Assembly: GCA_041399155.1 (NCBI GenBank)
Contig: JAWKTI010000001.1
Coordinates: forward strand, 1,426,001-1,490,000
Source of the DNA: Zavarzinella sp.
GTDB taxonomy: Bacteria > Planctomycetota > Planctomycetia > Gemmatales > Gemmataceae
Direction: 5' to 3'
Length of the DNA stretch: 64,000 bases
The notes beneath the pieces were generated by a model that had not been told where the DNA came from, ran no database searches, and saw only the letters and a list, made by a program, of their open reading frames with translations. Of this stretch, positions 43,364 through 51,928 are shown in pieces; position 1 is the stretch's first letter, and the number at the start of each line of letters is the position of its first letter. A program made the translations under genes and the position numbers.

Positions 43364-44922
43364 TTAATTAAACCCCACCGTGAAATTGGATAATAGACAG
43401 CCACCGCACGCCCTAACATCAGTCGTTCGGGTACTGTTCCCCAGGACCTACTGTCTGCAGATGCAATGCAATTATCACCGAAACACAAGTAATGCCCAGG
43501 TTGAACGAAATATGTCTCAGGTACCGTATGAGATGACTCGTTTGGAAGATAGTAAATATCACGAAACAATTTGAGTTTACCCAAGGAAATGTCTCCACTG
43601 GCTCCAATGCGGATTGGTTCATTCACATCACGTGGGTCGGAATCCGCAGGGATTGACAGAGTAGGGGGATAGTCATTTTTGCCACTAAAATCAAGAACCT
43701 TGCCGTCTACCCAAACCGTCAGGCGACAATCGACATTAGCAACCCGGATGGCGAACTTGCCACTATCAACAATTTTGGTGGTTGACTCTGCAAAAGCAAC
43801 AGGCACCTGATTCAGTGTCGATTTACTCAACAAGCACTTCCCACCAACAAAATCCACATGATATACCACACCATAGCGGGCTAACTCAAACGATATTTTG
43901 GCCTGAGAGGAATTAAATTCAGCCTCTGCCTCAATAATTAAATCCACAACGTTTGCGGTTGAGGATGTACCTTTGTTGTAAGCGAGAAAATCCCGAATCG
44001 GTGCGGGTTGGCGAATGTTCGTTGAACGATCCCACCCAGGTTGGACATGTTGATAGCGAATCCAACCCAAATCTGGCCCATTATGAATGAACTTTTTCTC
44101 ATTTTCTTGCCATCCAGCAGCTTGAGCACTGTCCGGATGAATATGCCAGCGGGTTTGAGAGGCACCACGCACACTAGAAGGGAGGTGATCTGTATCAAAT
44201 ACCAGCCTTTTCATGTTCAGAATTTCGTCAGGCGATTTTCGTATCAGTTCAAACTTCCCTTCTTGAAAAAGTGAGATACTTTTGGCGTTTGATACATAAC
44301 AGAAATCTTTCTTCCACAAATCCATCCTGGAATCTGGCTTTGGTAAATCTGGATATAATTCACCACGATAAACAAACAGATCGCCGCCGAGGATACCAAT
44401 CGTCTCACCAGGTAAGCCAACAAGGCGTTTAATGTAATTCATGTGGGCGTAATCGTTTGCGCCTGTTACCTGTTTGTAAGGTTCCTGAGGGAACTTGAAC
44501 ACTGGAACTTCAAAGCGTTTTGGTGCACGGATATGGTGATCGTATTTTGCTACGAGAACACGGTCACCCGTTGCCCAATCAGCAACACGTGCAAACTGCT
44601 CAAAACCACAATTCTGGCAGGCAACCGGTAATCCCATTCCACGAATGTCGTTTTCCTGGTGTTCTCCATTGGAAAATGAGACGGGAAACTTATGCTTGCA
44701 TTCGCTGCATTCGACCACAATCTGGTCGCCCCAGAGAGTATCTGCCATCGACCCGGTGGGGATGACAAATGCTTCTGCTACAAAGAGTTTGAGGATTAAA
44801 ACGAGCGAAATTACAAACACGACAGTCTCCACTACTTCTCGTGTGGCGTCGCCGTGGCTGTTCTTTTTTCGTGATTCAGGCGATGGTCGACCGATGATAA
44901 ACCGAAATATCTTTGCTAGCAT
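43360..44922 (-). CDS. lepB: Signal peptidase I with zinc ribbon and large LamG-like insert (second copy)
   Basis: This protease removes signal peptides on the outer face of the cytoplasmic membrane. It has 520 residues against about 170-350 for ordinary members. One membrane segment lies at about 32-48. The catalytic Ser58 (IPTGSMADT) and Lys165 (NYIKRLVGLPGE) are present and so is the box GDNCIASADSRSWG. Between Ser and Lys there is a zinc ribbon (Cys72, Cys75, Cys102, Cys105). Between the Lys box and the GDN box lies an insert of about 290 residues, whose later part (VVDLIIEAEAEFNS, LTVWVDGKVLDF, KLKLFRDIYYLP) looks like a LamG/concanavalin-type sandwich. In the usual box GDNRDNSxDSR the second Asn-containing part is altered (GDNCIASADSR). 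Confidence 0.9.
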   Translation of the reverse strand: MLAKIFRFIIGRPSPESRKKNSHGDATREVVETVVFVISLVLILKLFVAEAFVIPTGSMADTLWGDQIVVECSECKHKFPVSFSNGEHQENDIRGMGLPVACQNCGFEQFARVADWATGDRVLVAKYDHHIRAPKRFEVPVFKFPQEPYKQVTGANDYAHMNYIKRLVGLPGETIGILGGDLFVYRGELYPDLPKPDSRMDLWKKDFCYVSNAKSISLFQEGKFELIRKSPDEILNMKRLVFDTDHLPSSVRGASQTRWHIHPDSAQAAGWQENEKKFIHNGPDLGWIRYQHVQPGWDRSTNIRQPAPIRDFLAYNKGTSSTANVVDLIIEAEAEFNSSQAKISFELARYGVVYHVDFVGGKCLLSKSTLNQVPVAFAESTTKIVDSGKFAIRVANVDCRLTVWVDGKVLDFSGKNDYPPTLSIPADSDPRDVNEPIRIGASGDISLGKLKLFRDIYYLPNESSHTVPETYFVQPGHYLCFGDNCIASADSRSWGTVPERLMLGRAVAVYYPISRWGLIK

Positions 44923-44991
44923 GGAATCCTCTTCGCCTTAACTTCAATTATTCTGCCAAAAAATCAAGGTGTGCCTAGGTGTGTTTGGGAA

Positions 44992-46506
44992 TTATCTTAA
45001 CAACCGGACTCTTTGCCAATCAATCTGGAAACCACGAGTTGACTTAATACCTCCCCAACCATTCGCTTTGCTAGGCTGGTGTAAAAAGAATGGTTTACCG
45101 AGAAAATTCCGTTCCGGCACCGTGGGGATTTTCCATGAACGACTATCGTCGGAGTTCGCAGAATTATCTCCCAACAGATAATAATGATTTTGGGCGATTG
45201 GGAGTTCCTTCTGAACAGCATGCTGGCCAGTTGGGCGATAGTAAATATCTCGATAGATCCGAATATTACGAAAGTGGGTATCAATCCCTCGTGCACCAAC
45301 AACACATGGAGATCGTACATCCTGAAAACTGGTAGCGACAGGCAAATCATGCGTAAAACAAGGCCGACCATTAATTGCAACGATCAATCGTCGATCAACA
45401 AACGATAGTTCCACCATCACTTTGCCATCATTTCCCAAAGTCTGGTGCGGAAAAGTGCTTACCAGTTTCTGGTCAACCAGGAATTTGCCCACATTGGCCT
45501 GATCATTGGTTGATAAAGCAACTCGCACCTGGTTCGCACCATCATTGATTCCCGCAATTAACTCGCCAGACCCCTGGAATTGCGCTTCGAAGGAGAGGAT
45601 AAATTCATGGATAGCATAATGACTGTTCCCAGTGGGATCCCCATTATAACTAAATTGATCTTTCAGAACTTCGACATGATTTTGGTCAATTGATGTTTGC
45701 CAATATCCAGCCAGACGGGGCAGGGTGCTGTCTTTCGCGTGGATCGCCAACTCTTTATGATAAATTTTTAACCATTCTGGTGGTGCTACCGTTGCGGTGG
45801 CGTTGAAAGATGGTTCCTGGTTTTCGGAATACCACCTGCGATACCATCCACCAGGTGGGCAAAAATCTGCATCAAAAATAGGAATCATACATTCCTGAAC
45901 TTCACTGAAGGATTTTCGAATGAGTTCGCCATTTACCCAGATGTCTCCGTTTTTGATCAGTAATTTTTCACCAGGCAGTCCGATGACTCGTTTCACATAG
46001 GGTTTGGACAAATCAGATGGGTTCATGAAAACTGCAATTTCCCAGCGACGTGGGTGACGCAAATGATAAATTGTTTTGTCAACCAACACTCGGTCGCCAG
46101 GAACGGTGCGGACTTCCTGCATATCAATGTTTGATTTCCCACAGTTCGGACAAAAGCCAGTTGGATGGCCGCCCACTGGTTCCGACTGGCCTAATACCAC
46201 TGGGTAATGACATCGAGGGCAAGCCTTGACGAAGTGATTTCCAATCAGGCTGGGCGCCATGCTTCCAGTGGGAACTCCATACGGTTCTACGGCAATTACC
46301 CGCAAAAAAAGGATCGTGATCAGGAATATGGCGAAATGTTCGATCGATCTGCGGAAAAGTCCTGGTGATTTGTAATGAAATCCTGTTTCAGTGATGGTGA
46401 CAGGATGTTGAGTAGCAGATTCGGGTGCTGCGTCGAGTTCTGTAGATTGGGGAACAGTTTCCACTGAAAGGGGTAGGATCTCTGTTTTATCACCAATCGG
46501 AGCCAC
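44992..46506 (-). CDS. lepB: Signal peptidase I with zinc ribbon and large LamG-like insert (first copy)
   Basis: The 504-residue protein is a paralogue of its downstream neighbour. After an acidic head of about 50 residues a membrane segment (IEHFAIFLITILFLRVIAV) leads to catalytic Ser82 (VPTGSMAPSL) and Lys172 (YVKRVIGLPGEKL). A CxxC pair (Cys96/Cys99) and a second pair (Cys119/Cys122) form a zinc ribbon between them. The insert between the Lys box and GDNSANSDDSRSW has a beta-sandwich-like half (ILSFEAQFQGSGELIAGIN, VMVELSFVDRRLIVAING, RNIRIYRDIYYR). The insert ends with the same 'RDIYY' phrase as in the second copy. It lies 16 bases behind lepA. Confidence 0.9.
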   Translation of the reverse strand: MAPIGDKTEILPLSVETVPQSTELDAAPESATQHPVTITETGFHYKSPGLFRRSIEHFAIFLITILFLRVIAVEPYGVPTGSMAPSLIGNHFVKACPRCHYPVVLGQSEPVGGHPTGFCPNCGKSNIDMQEVRTVPGDRVLVDKTIYHLRHPRRWEIAVFMNPSDLSKPYVKRVIGLPGEKLLIKNGDIWVNGELIRKSFSEVQECMIPIFDADFCPPGGWYRRWYSENQEPSFNATATVAPPEWLKIYHKELAIHAKDSTLPRLAGYWQTSIDQNHVEVLKDQFSYNGDPTGNSHYAIHEFILSFEAQFQGSGELIAGINDGANQVRVALSTNDQANVGKFLVDQKLVSTFPHQTLGNDGKVMVELSFVDRRLIVAINGRPCFTHDLPVATSFQDVRSPCVVGARGIDTHFRNIRIYRDIYYRPTGQHAVQKELPIAQNHYYLLGDNSANSDDSRSWKIPTVPERNFLGKPFFLHQPSKANGWGGIKSTRGFQIDWQRVRLLR

Positions 46507-46522
46507 TACAAATTTCCCTCAG

Positions 46523-48322
46523 TTACTGATCAGATTCCAATACCGCCAGGAATGCCTCCTGGGGTATCTCTACTTGACCAATCTGTTTCATTTTCTTTTT
46601 CCCAGCGGCTTGTTTCGCCCACAGTTTGCGCTTTCGAGTGATGTCACCCCCATAGCACTTAGCGGTGACGTTTTTTCGAAGAGCAGTAATCGTTTCACGA
46701 GCAATCACACGGCTGCCTATCGCTGCCTGCAACGCAATCTCAAACATGTGACGATCAATTTCTTCTCGTAGTTTCGAGATTAGTTTTCTCCCACGTCGCT
46801 CTGCCTGATTGCGGTGGACGATAATGGACAGCGCATCCACTTTTTTAGCGTGCACCAGAACATCCAATCGAACCAGATCAGCAGGGCGGAACTCGAGAAA
46901 CTCGTAATCCATGGTTCCATAACCGCTGGTAACAGATTTTAGCTTGTCGTACAAGTCGTAAATCATTTCTGCGAGGGGCAATTCGTAACTGATAAAAACT
47001 CGTTCTGGAGACAAATATTCTGTTTTCAGATAGATCCCACGACGATCTGAAGCCATCTGCATGATGTCGCCAATGCATTTCGATGGAAGCAGGAAATTAA
47101 TTTTAACGATCGGCTCTCGAAATTCCTTGATTTGTCCTGCATCTGGTACATCTTGTGGGTTGTTCACCAGGATTTCGGACCCGTCGGTCTTTAAGATCTG
47201 GTATGTAACGTTTGGTGCTGTGTGGACCAGGTCAAGTTCACAATCACGCTCGAGCCGCTGCCCAATGATTTCGCGGTGCAACATTCCTAGAAAACCACAC
47301 CGAAATCCAAACCCAAGGCCTTCAGACACCTCTGGTAAGAAGGTAAAGCTGGAATCGTTCAATTTTAAGCGGTTCAGAGCTTCCCGGAGTTGCTCAAAAT
47401 CGTTGTTGTTGACAGGGTATAAACCCGAAAAAACCATTGGTTGTGGCTCTTTATAGCCAGCAAGTGGTTCCAGGGTGGGGTTGTCCGCTTCGGTGATCGT
47501 GTCACCAATGTGAACTTCCTGAATGTTTTTGATCTGGGCTAATACAAAGCCTACTTGTCCGGTTCCGAGTGAATCGCAAGACACCATATGGGGTCGAAAC
47601 TGACCCAACCCAACGACAGTGTATTCTTTCCGTCCGCGCATCAGAACGATTTTCTGGCCAATTTTCATCGTGCCTTCAAAGATGCGGATGTAAATCACCA
47701 CGCCTTTGAATGAATCAAAATGGCTGTTGTATATCAAAGCTTTCAGTGGGGCCGAGGGATCACCGGAAGGTGGGGGTACCCGATCAATAATTGCATGAAT
47801 CAGATCGGGAACTCCAATACCCGTCTTACCGCTCACCATGAGGCAGTCTTCCGCCAGCACACCAACGGCAGTTTCCATTTCAGCCATCACTGCTTCTGGG
47901 CGGGCAGTAGGGAGGTCGATCTTATTCAACGCAGGAACGATGGTCAGATCATTTTCGATCGCAAGGTACGCATTGGCAACAGTTTGCGCCTGAACTCCCT
48001 GAAATGCATCGGCGAGGAGCACCGCACCCTCACACGCTGCCAGACTACGAGAGACTTCGTACGTGAAATCCACGTGACCAGGGGTATCGATGAGATTTAA
48101 TTCATAATCTTCGCCCTGGTAACGGTAATTCAGGGTGACAGGGTGCATTTGAATAGTAATGCCCCGTTCACGCTCTAAATCCATACCATCCAGAAGTTGC
48201 TCACGGAATTCACGCTGAGTGATGGTTCCCGTTTGCAACAGAAACTGGTCGGCAAGGGTACTTTTCCCATGGTCGATGTGGGCTACAATTGAAAAATTGC
48301 GAATATATTTCGGCGCAGGCAT
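46523..48322 (-). CDS. lepA: Elongation factor 4 (LepA), ribosomal back-translocase
   Basis: LepA is a ribosomal GTPase thought to back-translocate stalled ribosomes or assist 30S maturation. The 599-residue protein has the normal length. G motifs are intact: AHIDHGKST (G1), RERGITIQ (G2), DTPGHVDF (G3), NKIDLP (G4) and SGKTGIG (G5). Domain II, the EF-G-like domains III and V and the LepA-specific C-terminal domain (YGGDITRKRKLWAKQAAGKKKMKQIG) follow. The lepA-lepB gene order is conserved widely. It heads the leftward operon with signal peptidases and motor genes. Confidence 0.98.
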   Translation of the reverse strand: MPAPKYIRNFSIVAHIDHGKSTLADQFLLQTGTITQREFREQLLDGMDLERERGITIQMHPVTLNYRYQGEDYELNLIDTPGHVDFTYEVSRSLAACEGAVLLADAFQGVQAQTVANAYLAIENDLTIVPALNKIDLPTARPEAVMAEMETAVGVLAEDCLMVSGKTGIGVPDLIHAIIDRVPPPSGDPSAPLKALIYNSHFDSFKGVVIYIRIFEGTMKIGQKIVLMRGRKEYTVVGLGQFRPHMVSCDSLGTGQVGFVLAQIKNIQEVHIGDTITEADNPTLEPLAGYKEPQPMVFSGLYPVNNNDFEQLREALNRLKLNDSSFTFLPEVSEGLGFGFRCGFLGMLHREIIGQRLERDCELDLVHTAPNVTYQILKTDGSEILVNNPQDVPDAGQIKEFREPIVKINFLLPSKCIGDIMQMASDRRGIYLKTEYLSPERVFISYELPLAEMIYDLYDKLKSVTSGYGTMDYEFLEFRPADLVRLDVLVHAKKVDALSIIVHRNQAERRGRKLISKLREEIDRHMFEIALQAAIGSRVIARETITALRKNVTAKCYGGDITRKRKLWAKQAAGKKKMKQIGQVEIPQEAFLAVLESDQ

Positions 48323-48440
48323 ATTCCAGCGTCGTTTCCTGTAATTTTGACTACCAGATCATTGTAGCACGGTTGGCCAGATTTTCCAGTAGTAGAAAAC
48401 GCGAGTAGGCACGTAATTCGATTTATTCAGGAGAGTATGG

Positions 48441-48941
48441 ATGAAAAATTTTCTAATGATGATAGCTTTCTCATTTTGTTGGCAGATTGATGCCCCAAGT
48501 GCGAGTGCAGATGATGTGAAACTCGAGAAGGTTACATTTGAGCAGCTGAAAAAAGCCGTTGAAAGCCACAAGGGAAAAGTGGTGGTCCTGGATATCTGGG
48601 GGACTTTTTGCCCACCTTGCAAAGCGAAATACCCCCACTTGGTGGCCATGCACCACAAACTGAAAGATAAGGGATTGGTTATCATTAGTCTCAGCGTGGA
48701 CTTCACGGATGAAGAAAAGGATGTGGTAGATTTCCTGCAATCGCAAAAAGCGGTATTTCCGAACTATCTTTTGGATGACTCGGAGGAAAATAAGGTAAAG
48801 TGGGACAAAATATGGCAGCACAACAGCCTTCCTGCAATCCACATTTTCGGTAAAGACGGCACAAAAGTAGAATCCCTTATTGGTGAAAAAGCTGGCAAAA
48901 TGCTGGATGAAATTGTCGAAAAACATCTTGTAGTCAAATAA
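48441..48941 (+). CDS. Secreted TlpA/ResA-like thioredoxin
   Basis: The 166-residue protein has a signal peptide (MKNFLMMIAFSFCWQIDAPSASA) and a thioredoxin domain with WGTFCPPCKAKYPHL (Cys57 and Cys60). The cis-Pro segment is NSLPAIHIFG. A CPPC active site is typical of cytochrome c maturation or other extracytoplasmic disulfide reductases. It diverges from lepA and stands alone. It differs from the other thioredoxin in the window, which has a long helical head and CGPC. Confidence 0.92.
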   Translation: MKNFLMMIAFSFCWQIDAPSASADDVKLEKVTFEQLKKAVESHKGKVVVLDIWGTFCPPCKAKYPHLVAMHHKLKDKGLVIISLSVDFTDEEKDVVDFLQSQKAVFPNYLLDDSEENKVKWDKIWQHNSLPAIHIFGKDGTKVESLIGEKAGKMLDEIVEKHLVVK

Positions 48942-49042
48942 GCATACGCAAACAAATTACACATCAGTTAATTAAACGTAAGATTCTTACCATTGAGTTA
49001 ATTGGAGTTAAAATACTTCCAACTAAGTAACTTATATATTAA

Positions 49043-50281
49043 CTATTTATTTTTCTCAAACAACAAGGGTGCTCCACGTGGGCTGAGCTGGATATCTTCA
49101 ACTTTCATTAACCCCATCCCACGAAAGGGGTTATAGAGTGGATCGCCAATACACGTCATCATCCAGCTTGTTAAAACGGTGGTGCGTCCGAAGCACTCGG
49201 CGAGAGTGTATTGCCCAGTAAGCACGTGGGAGAAAAATTCTGCCGGTTTCGGAAAGCCAATCGTATAAGGTTCTCCCACAGGTCCCAGGGTGACAGCGGC
49301 CCCAGTGCGTAAGAGGTTAGGGCACCAGTATGGCGCATCTTTTCTTTTCAGCGACACCGCTTCGGAACTGGCGAGGTGCCAAGCAATCGCGCCTGGTTTG
49401 AACTGAAAACTCGGGATAAAGCTGGCATGGGAATACCACCCGGAGTAAAAAATAGCATCCGGGCAACTATCTTTGGCAAACAATTCCTGTTTGTTGTCAA
49501 GGATGGTTTCAATCTTTGCTCGTTTCAGAATTTCTGCTGTTTCACGGTAAGACTCATCGTAACCAGAATATCCAGTCCCCGAATCTTTTCCGGCTTTGGG
49601 GTCAAATCGAAACCCACGGGCATCGATGTAGGCTTTACCCACCAAACCAGATTTTTCTGCTTCGATTGCGTCGGTAATTAGTCGTTTTGCTACATCAACA
49701 GTGGGAGCATCGATACGCCCGGTTAGAAATACTTTCGCGGGGATCTTTTTCGGTGGTGCCTTCCAGTAAAGTGGATTAACCTGCCAACGCTGCAGTGGGT
49801 AATCCGGCCACAGTACCAACATCAGTTCACTGTCGACTGCTGCCACGCTTTCGCGGAAACTGAGCAAACGCTCCTGAGTCCGCAAGCGATTTTTCTCTTC
49901 TTCAGATGTGGATGCCTCAAGATCCTTCCGAACCTGAATCACAGCCGCACGTTGTTCATCCGATAGGACGGGTGCCTGAACCCGAAGTGGCACACCATAA
50001 AAAGTGACCAGGCATAAAACCCCTGGAAAATCGGCCAGTTTTTTTCTCAATGGTGCAGCTAGTTTGTCGTTGTAATCCTTGCGAGAAATGTCCTCTGTTT
50101 CGGGAAGGGGAAACTCAACAATGTTCTGAACTGGAACACCACGGAGGTTACAGTAATCGAGGGCAAGGATCTTTGATTCTTTTATGTTGCTGTTAACAAT
50201 CAGTAAGAGTTCTTTTGGTTCCAAGGCTGAACCAGAAACAACGAACAGCAGGCTTGACAAGGCTGAGATCAGCAATTTCAT
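49043..50281 (-). CDS. TIGR03790-family secreted protein
   Basis: The start at 50281 (MKLLISALSSLLFVVSGSA) gives 412 residues and a clear signal peptide; the longer reading frame upstream would put 21 residues before it. The family has conserved phrases, here KELLLIVNSNIKESKILALDYCNLRG near the N-terminus, PLRKKLADFPGVLCLVTFYGVPLRV, and the C-terminal GAAVTLGPVGEPYTIGFPKP, FGRTTVLTSWMMTCIGDPLYNPF. The family is common in planctomycetes and some deltaproteobacteria, is exported, and has no established function; a peptidase-like (caspase-like) fold has been suggested for related proteins. This match is from memory of the family. Confidence 0.75.
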   Translation of the reverse strand: MKLLISALSSLLFVVSGSALEPKELLLIVNSNIKESKILALDYCNLRGVPVQNIVEFPLPETEDISRKDYNDKLAAPLRKKLADFPGVLCLVTFYGVPLRVQAPVLSDEQRAAVIQVRKDLEASTSEEEKNRLRTQERLLSFRESVAAVDSELMLVLWPDYPLQRWQVNPLYWKAPPKKIPAKVFLTGRIDAPTVDVAKRLITDAIEAEKSGLVGKAYIDARGFRFDPKAGKDSGTGYSGYDESYRETAEILKRAKIETILDNKQELFAKDSCPDAIFYSGWYSHASFIPSFQFKPGAIAWHLASSEAVSLKRKDAPYWCPNLLRTGAAVTLGPVGEPYTIGFPKPAEFFSHVLTGQYTLAECFGRTTVLTSWMMTCIGDPLYNPFRGMGLMKVEDIQLSPRGAPLLFEKNK

Positions 50282-50378
50282 TTGGGAGGTCTCCAGAAAG
50301 TGGTTCTTTTGGAAATGATATTGGAACTGGTGACATTCCAGCATGTAGTTGTGGTCAGGTAAAATGCAATCAATTACT

Positions 50379-50478
50379 TAACATAATATACATTATCGGA
50401 CGTTATGAGATTGACAATCTGCTTGAATCTGCATGGGGCACATAAACTACAAACGTCCGATAATCTATCTTATGTTAA
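50379..50478. repeat. 100-bp imperfect inverted repeat (27/26-base arms, TTAA ends)
   Basis: The left arm is 50379-50405 (TTAACATAATATACATTATC...GTT) and the right arm 50453-50478. They pair over 24 positions with two mismatches and one gap, around a 47-base centre that contains the small palindrome AGATTG-A-CAATCT. Both ends are TTAA. It sits in the gap between the divergent TIGR03790 gene and the oxidoreductase gene. A miniature transposable element or a shared operator are the main readings; no transposase is inside, and no second copy was noticed in the window. Confidence 0.5.
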
Positions 50479-50554
50479 ACTTGTGATCACTGACTCCCCT
50501 TGAAATTACGTGGTTTTCGCTATCCTGTTCGCAAACAGTCGAATCTGGGGCTTT

Positions 50555-51826
50555 ATGAAGACGATCAAAGTCGGAATGATTGGTGCGGGAATGATTTTTG
50601 AAGAAACCTATCTTCCATTCTTTTTGAAACAGTGCAGTCGCCCGCTTTATTCCGTTGGTACCGGTCCAGTCCAGGTGCAGCTTTACGGGATTGCTTCTCG
50701 CACTGGAGCGAGAGCCCAAAAATACCTGCAGCTTTTTCAGGATAGCAATTCCACTGTGCGGAATCTCGCGGGACAAACTGCTTTGACGGAACTGTTACAA
50801 CATGTAGATGTGGTTTGTGTTGCCACGCCAGATGATCGCCATTTTGAAATCGCTCAACAGGCGTTACTTGCTGGGAAACATGTATTGATCGAAAAACCGT
50901 CGGTACTTTCTCTGACAGAATTAGATCGTCTGATCCAGTTGGCAGCAGATCAGCAGAAATTGTGCAAAGTGGTTTACCACAAATTATTGGATCCCGACCA
51001 TAAACGATTACGCACCCTTGTGTTAAACGGCACACTTCAGCATGTAAACAACGGGTTTTGTTCCTTGCTGGAACCCCGGCAGATATCTGCAAATCAGTTT
51101 TCAGAGTGGATCAAGGGTAGGAACCCAGCTACCTACGTCGCAATCCATTACGTAAAGTTAATTGATTTCACCTTCAATTGTGATTGGAAGTTGAAACGCG
51201 TCGCTGCTACCGGTCAGCGTGGAATTGTTGCTTCCCCGGATTCACAGACATGGGACTCGGTTCAGCTGCAGATCACTTACCAATATCCTGATCGACGGGA
51301 AGCTACTTTTGACATCCACACCAGTTGGGTAATGCCCGACAATTTTCCTGGTTACGTAGAGCAAGAAGTGCAGTTTCGTTTTGACAATGCCCATTGGAAT
51401 GCACACCAACGGAAACGTGGTGTTGAGTTGGCTGTAGTTGGTAAGACTCCAGAACTGTTGAAGGAAACACCAAACCACCATTATAATGCCCTGCTCACCG
51501 AACCCTGGAACGAAACTACTCAGCGGGGGTATGGTATTGAAGTAATTGAACGATTTTTTCAGGAACTGGCGTTTGTGGAGTTTGCCGAAGAGAAAGACCG
51601 GAAAGCTCGCTACGATGAGATTGCTCAATTAGAATATAACGACATCCGCAGTGATCGTAATTCTGTTGCTGTGGTTCAGTGCCTGGAAGTAATTCTTGCG
51701 ACGTATGCTAGTGAAGGCGAGTGGACGGTGTGCGAGTTTAATAACAGTAGTGGTAGCGTGATTCAGCGTTATTTTGATGGTAGAAAGTCGGTCATTTCCT
51801 CCACAGTAAGCGATTCTCTGGTTTAA
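50555..51826 (+). CDS. Gfo/Idh/MocA-family oxidoreductase
   Basis: The start at ATG 50555 (MKTIKVGMIGAGMIFEE) puts the Rossmann glycine loop at the usual N-terminal place; a longer frame adds 15 unlikely residues. The product has 423 residues. NAD(P)-binding features are KVGMIGAGMI and DVVCVATPDDRHFEIAQQALLAGKHVLIEKP, the latter with the catalytic Lys in EKP. The C-terminal substrate domain follows (about 130-420). Substrates of this family are sugars, inositols or related. It is followed about 100 bases later by an aminotransferase, a pairing often seen in amino-sugar metabolism, but this is only suggestive. Confidence 0.9.
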   Translation: MKTIKVGMIGAGMIFEETYLPFFLKQCSRPLYSVGTGPVQVQLYGIASRTGARAQKYLQLFQDSNSTVRNLAGQTALTELLQHVDVVCVATPDDRHFEIAQQALLAGKHVLIEKPSVLSLTELDRLIQLAADQQKLCKVVYHKLLDPDHKRLRTLVLNGTLQHVNNGFCSLLEPRQISANQFSEWIKGRNPATYVAIHYVKLIDFTFNCDWKLKRVAATGQRGIVASPDSQTWDSVQLQITYQYPDRREATFDIHTSWVMPDNFPGYVEQEVQFRFDNAHWNAHQRKRGVELAVVGKTPELLKETPNHHYNALLTEPWNETTQRGYGIEVIERFFQELAFVEFAEEKDRKARYDEIAQLEYNDIRSDRNSVAVVQCLEVILATYASEGEWTVCEFNNSSGSVIQRYFDGRKSVISSTVSDSLV

Positions 51827-51928
51827 AGGACCTTCAGAGCAAGTTTTCTCCTTTCTGCCATAGCAACTGACAATCGAGACGCTTACAATGATCTTGGTAG
51901 GTGAAATACCTGTTAAGTTAGGCGAAAG

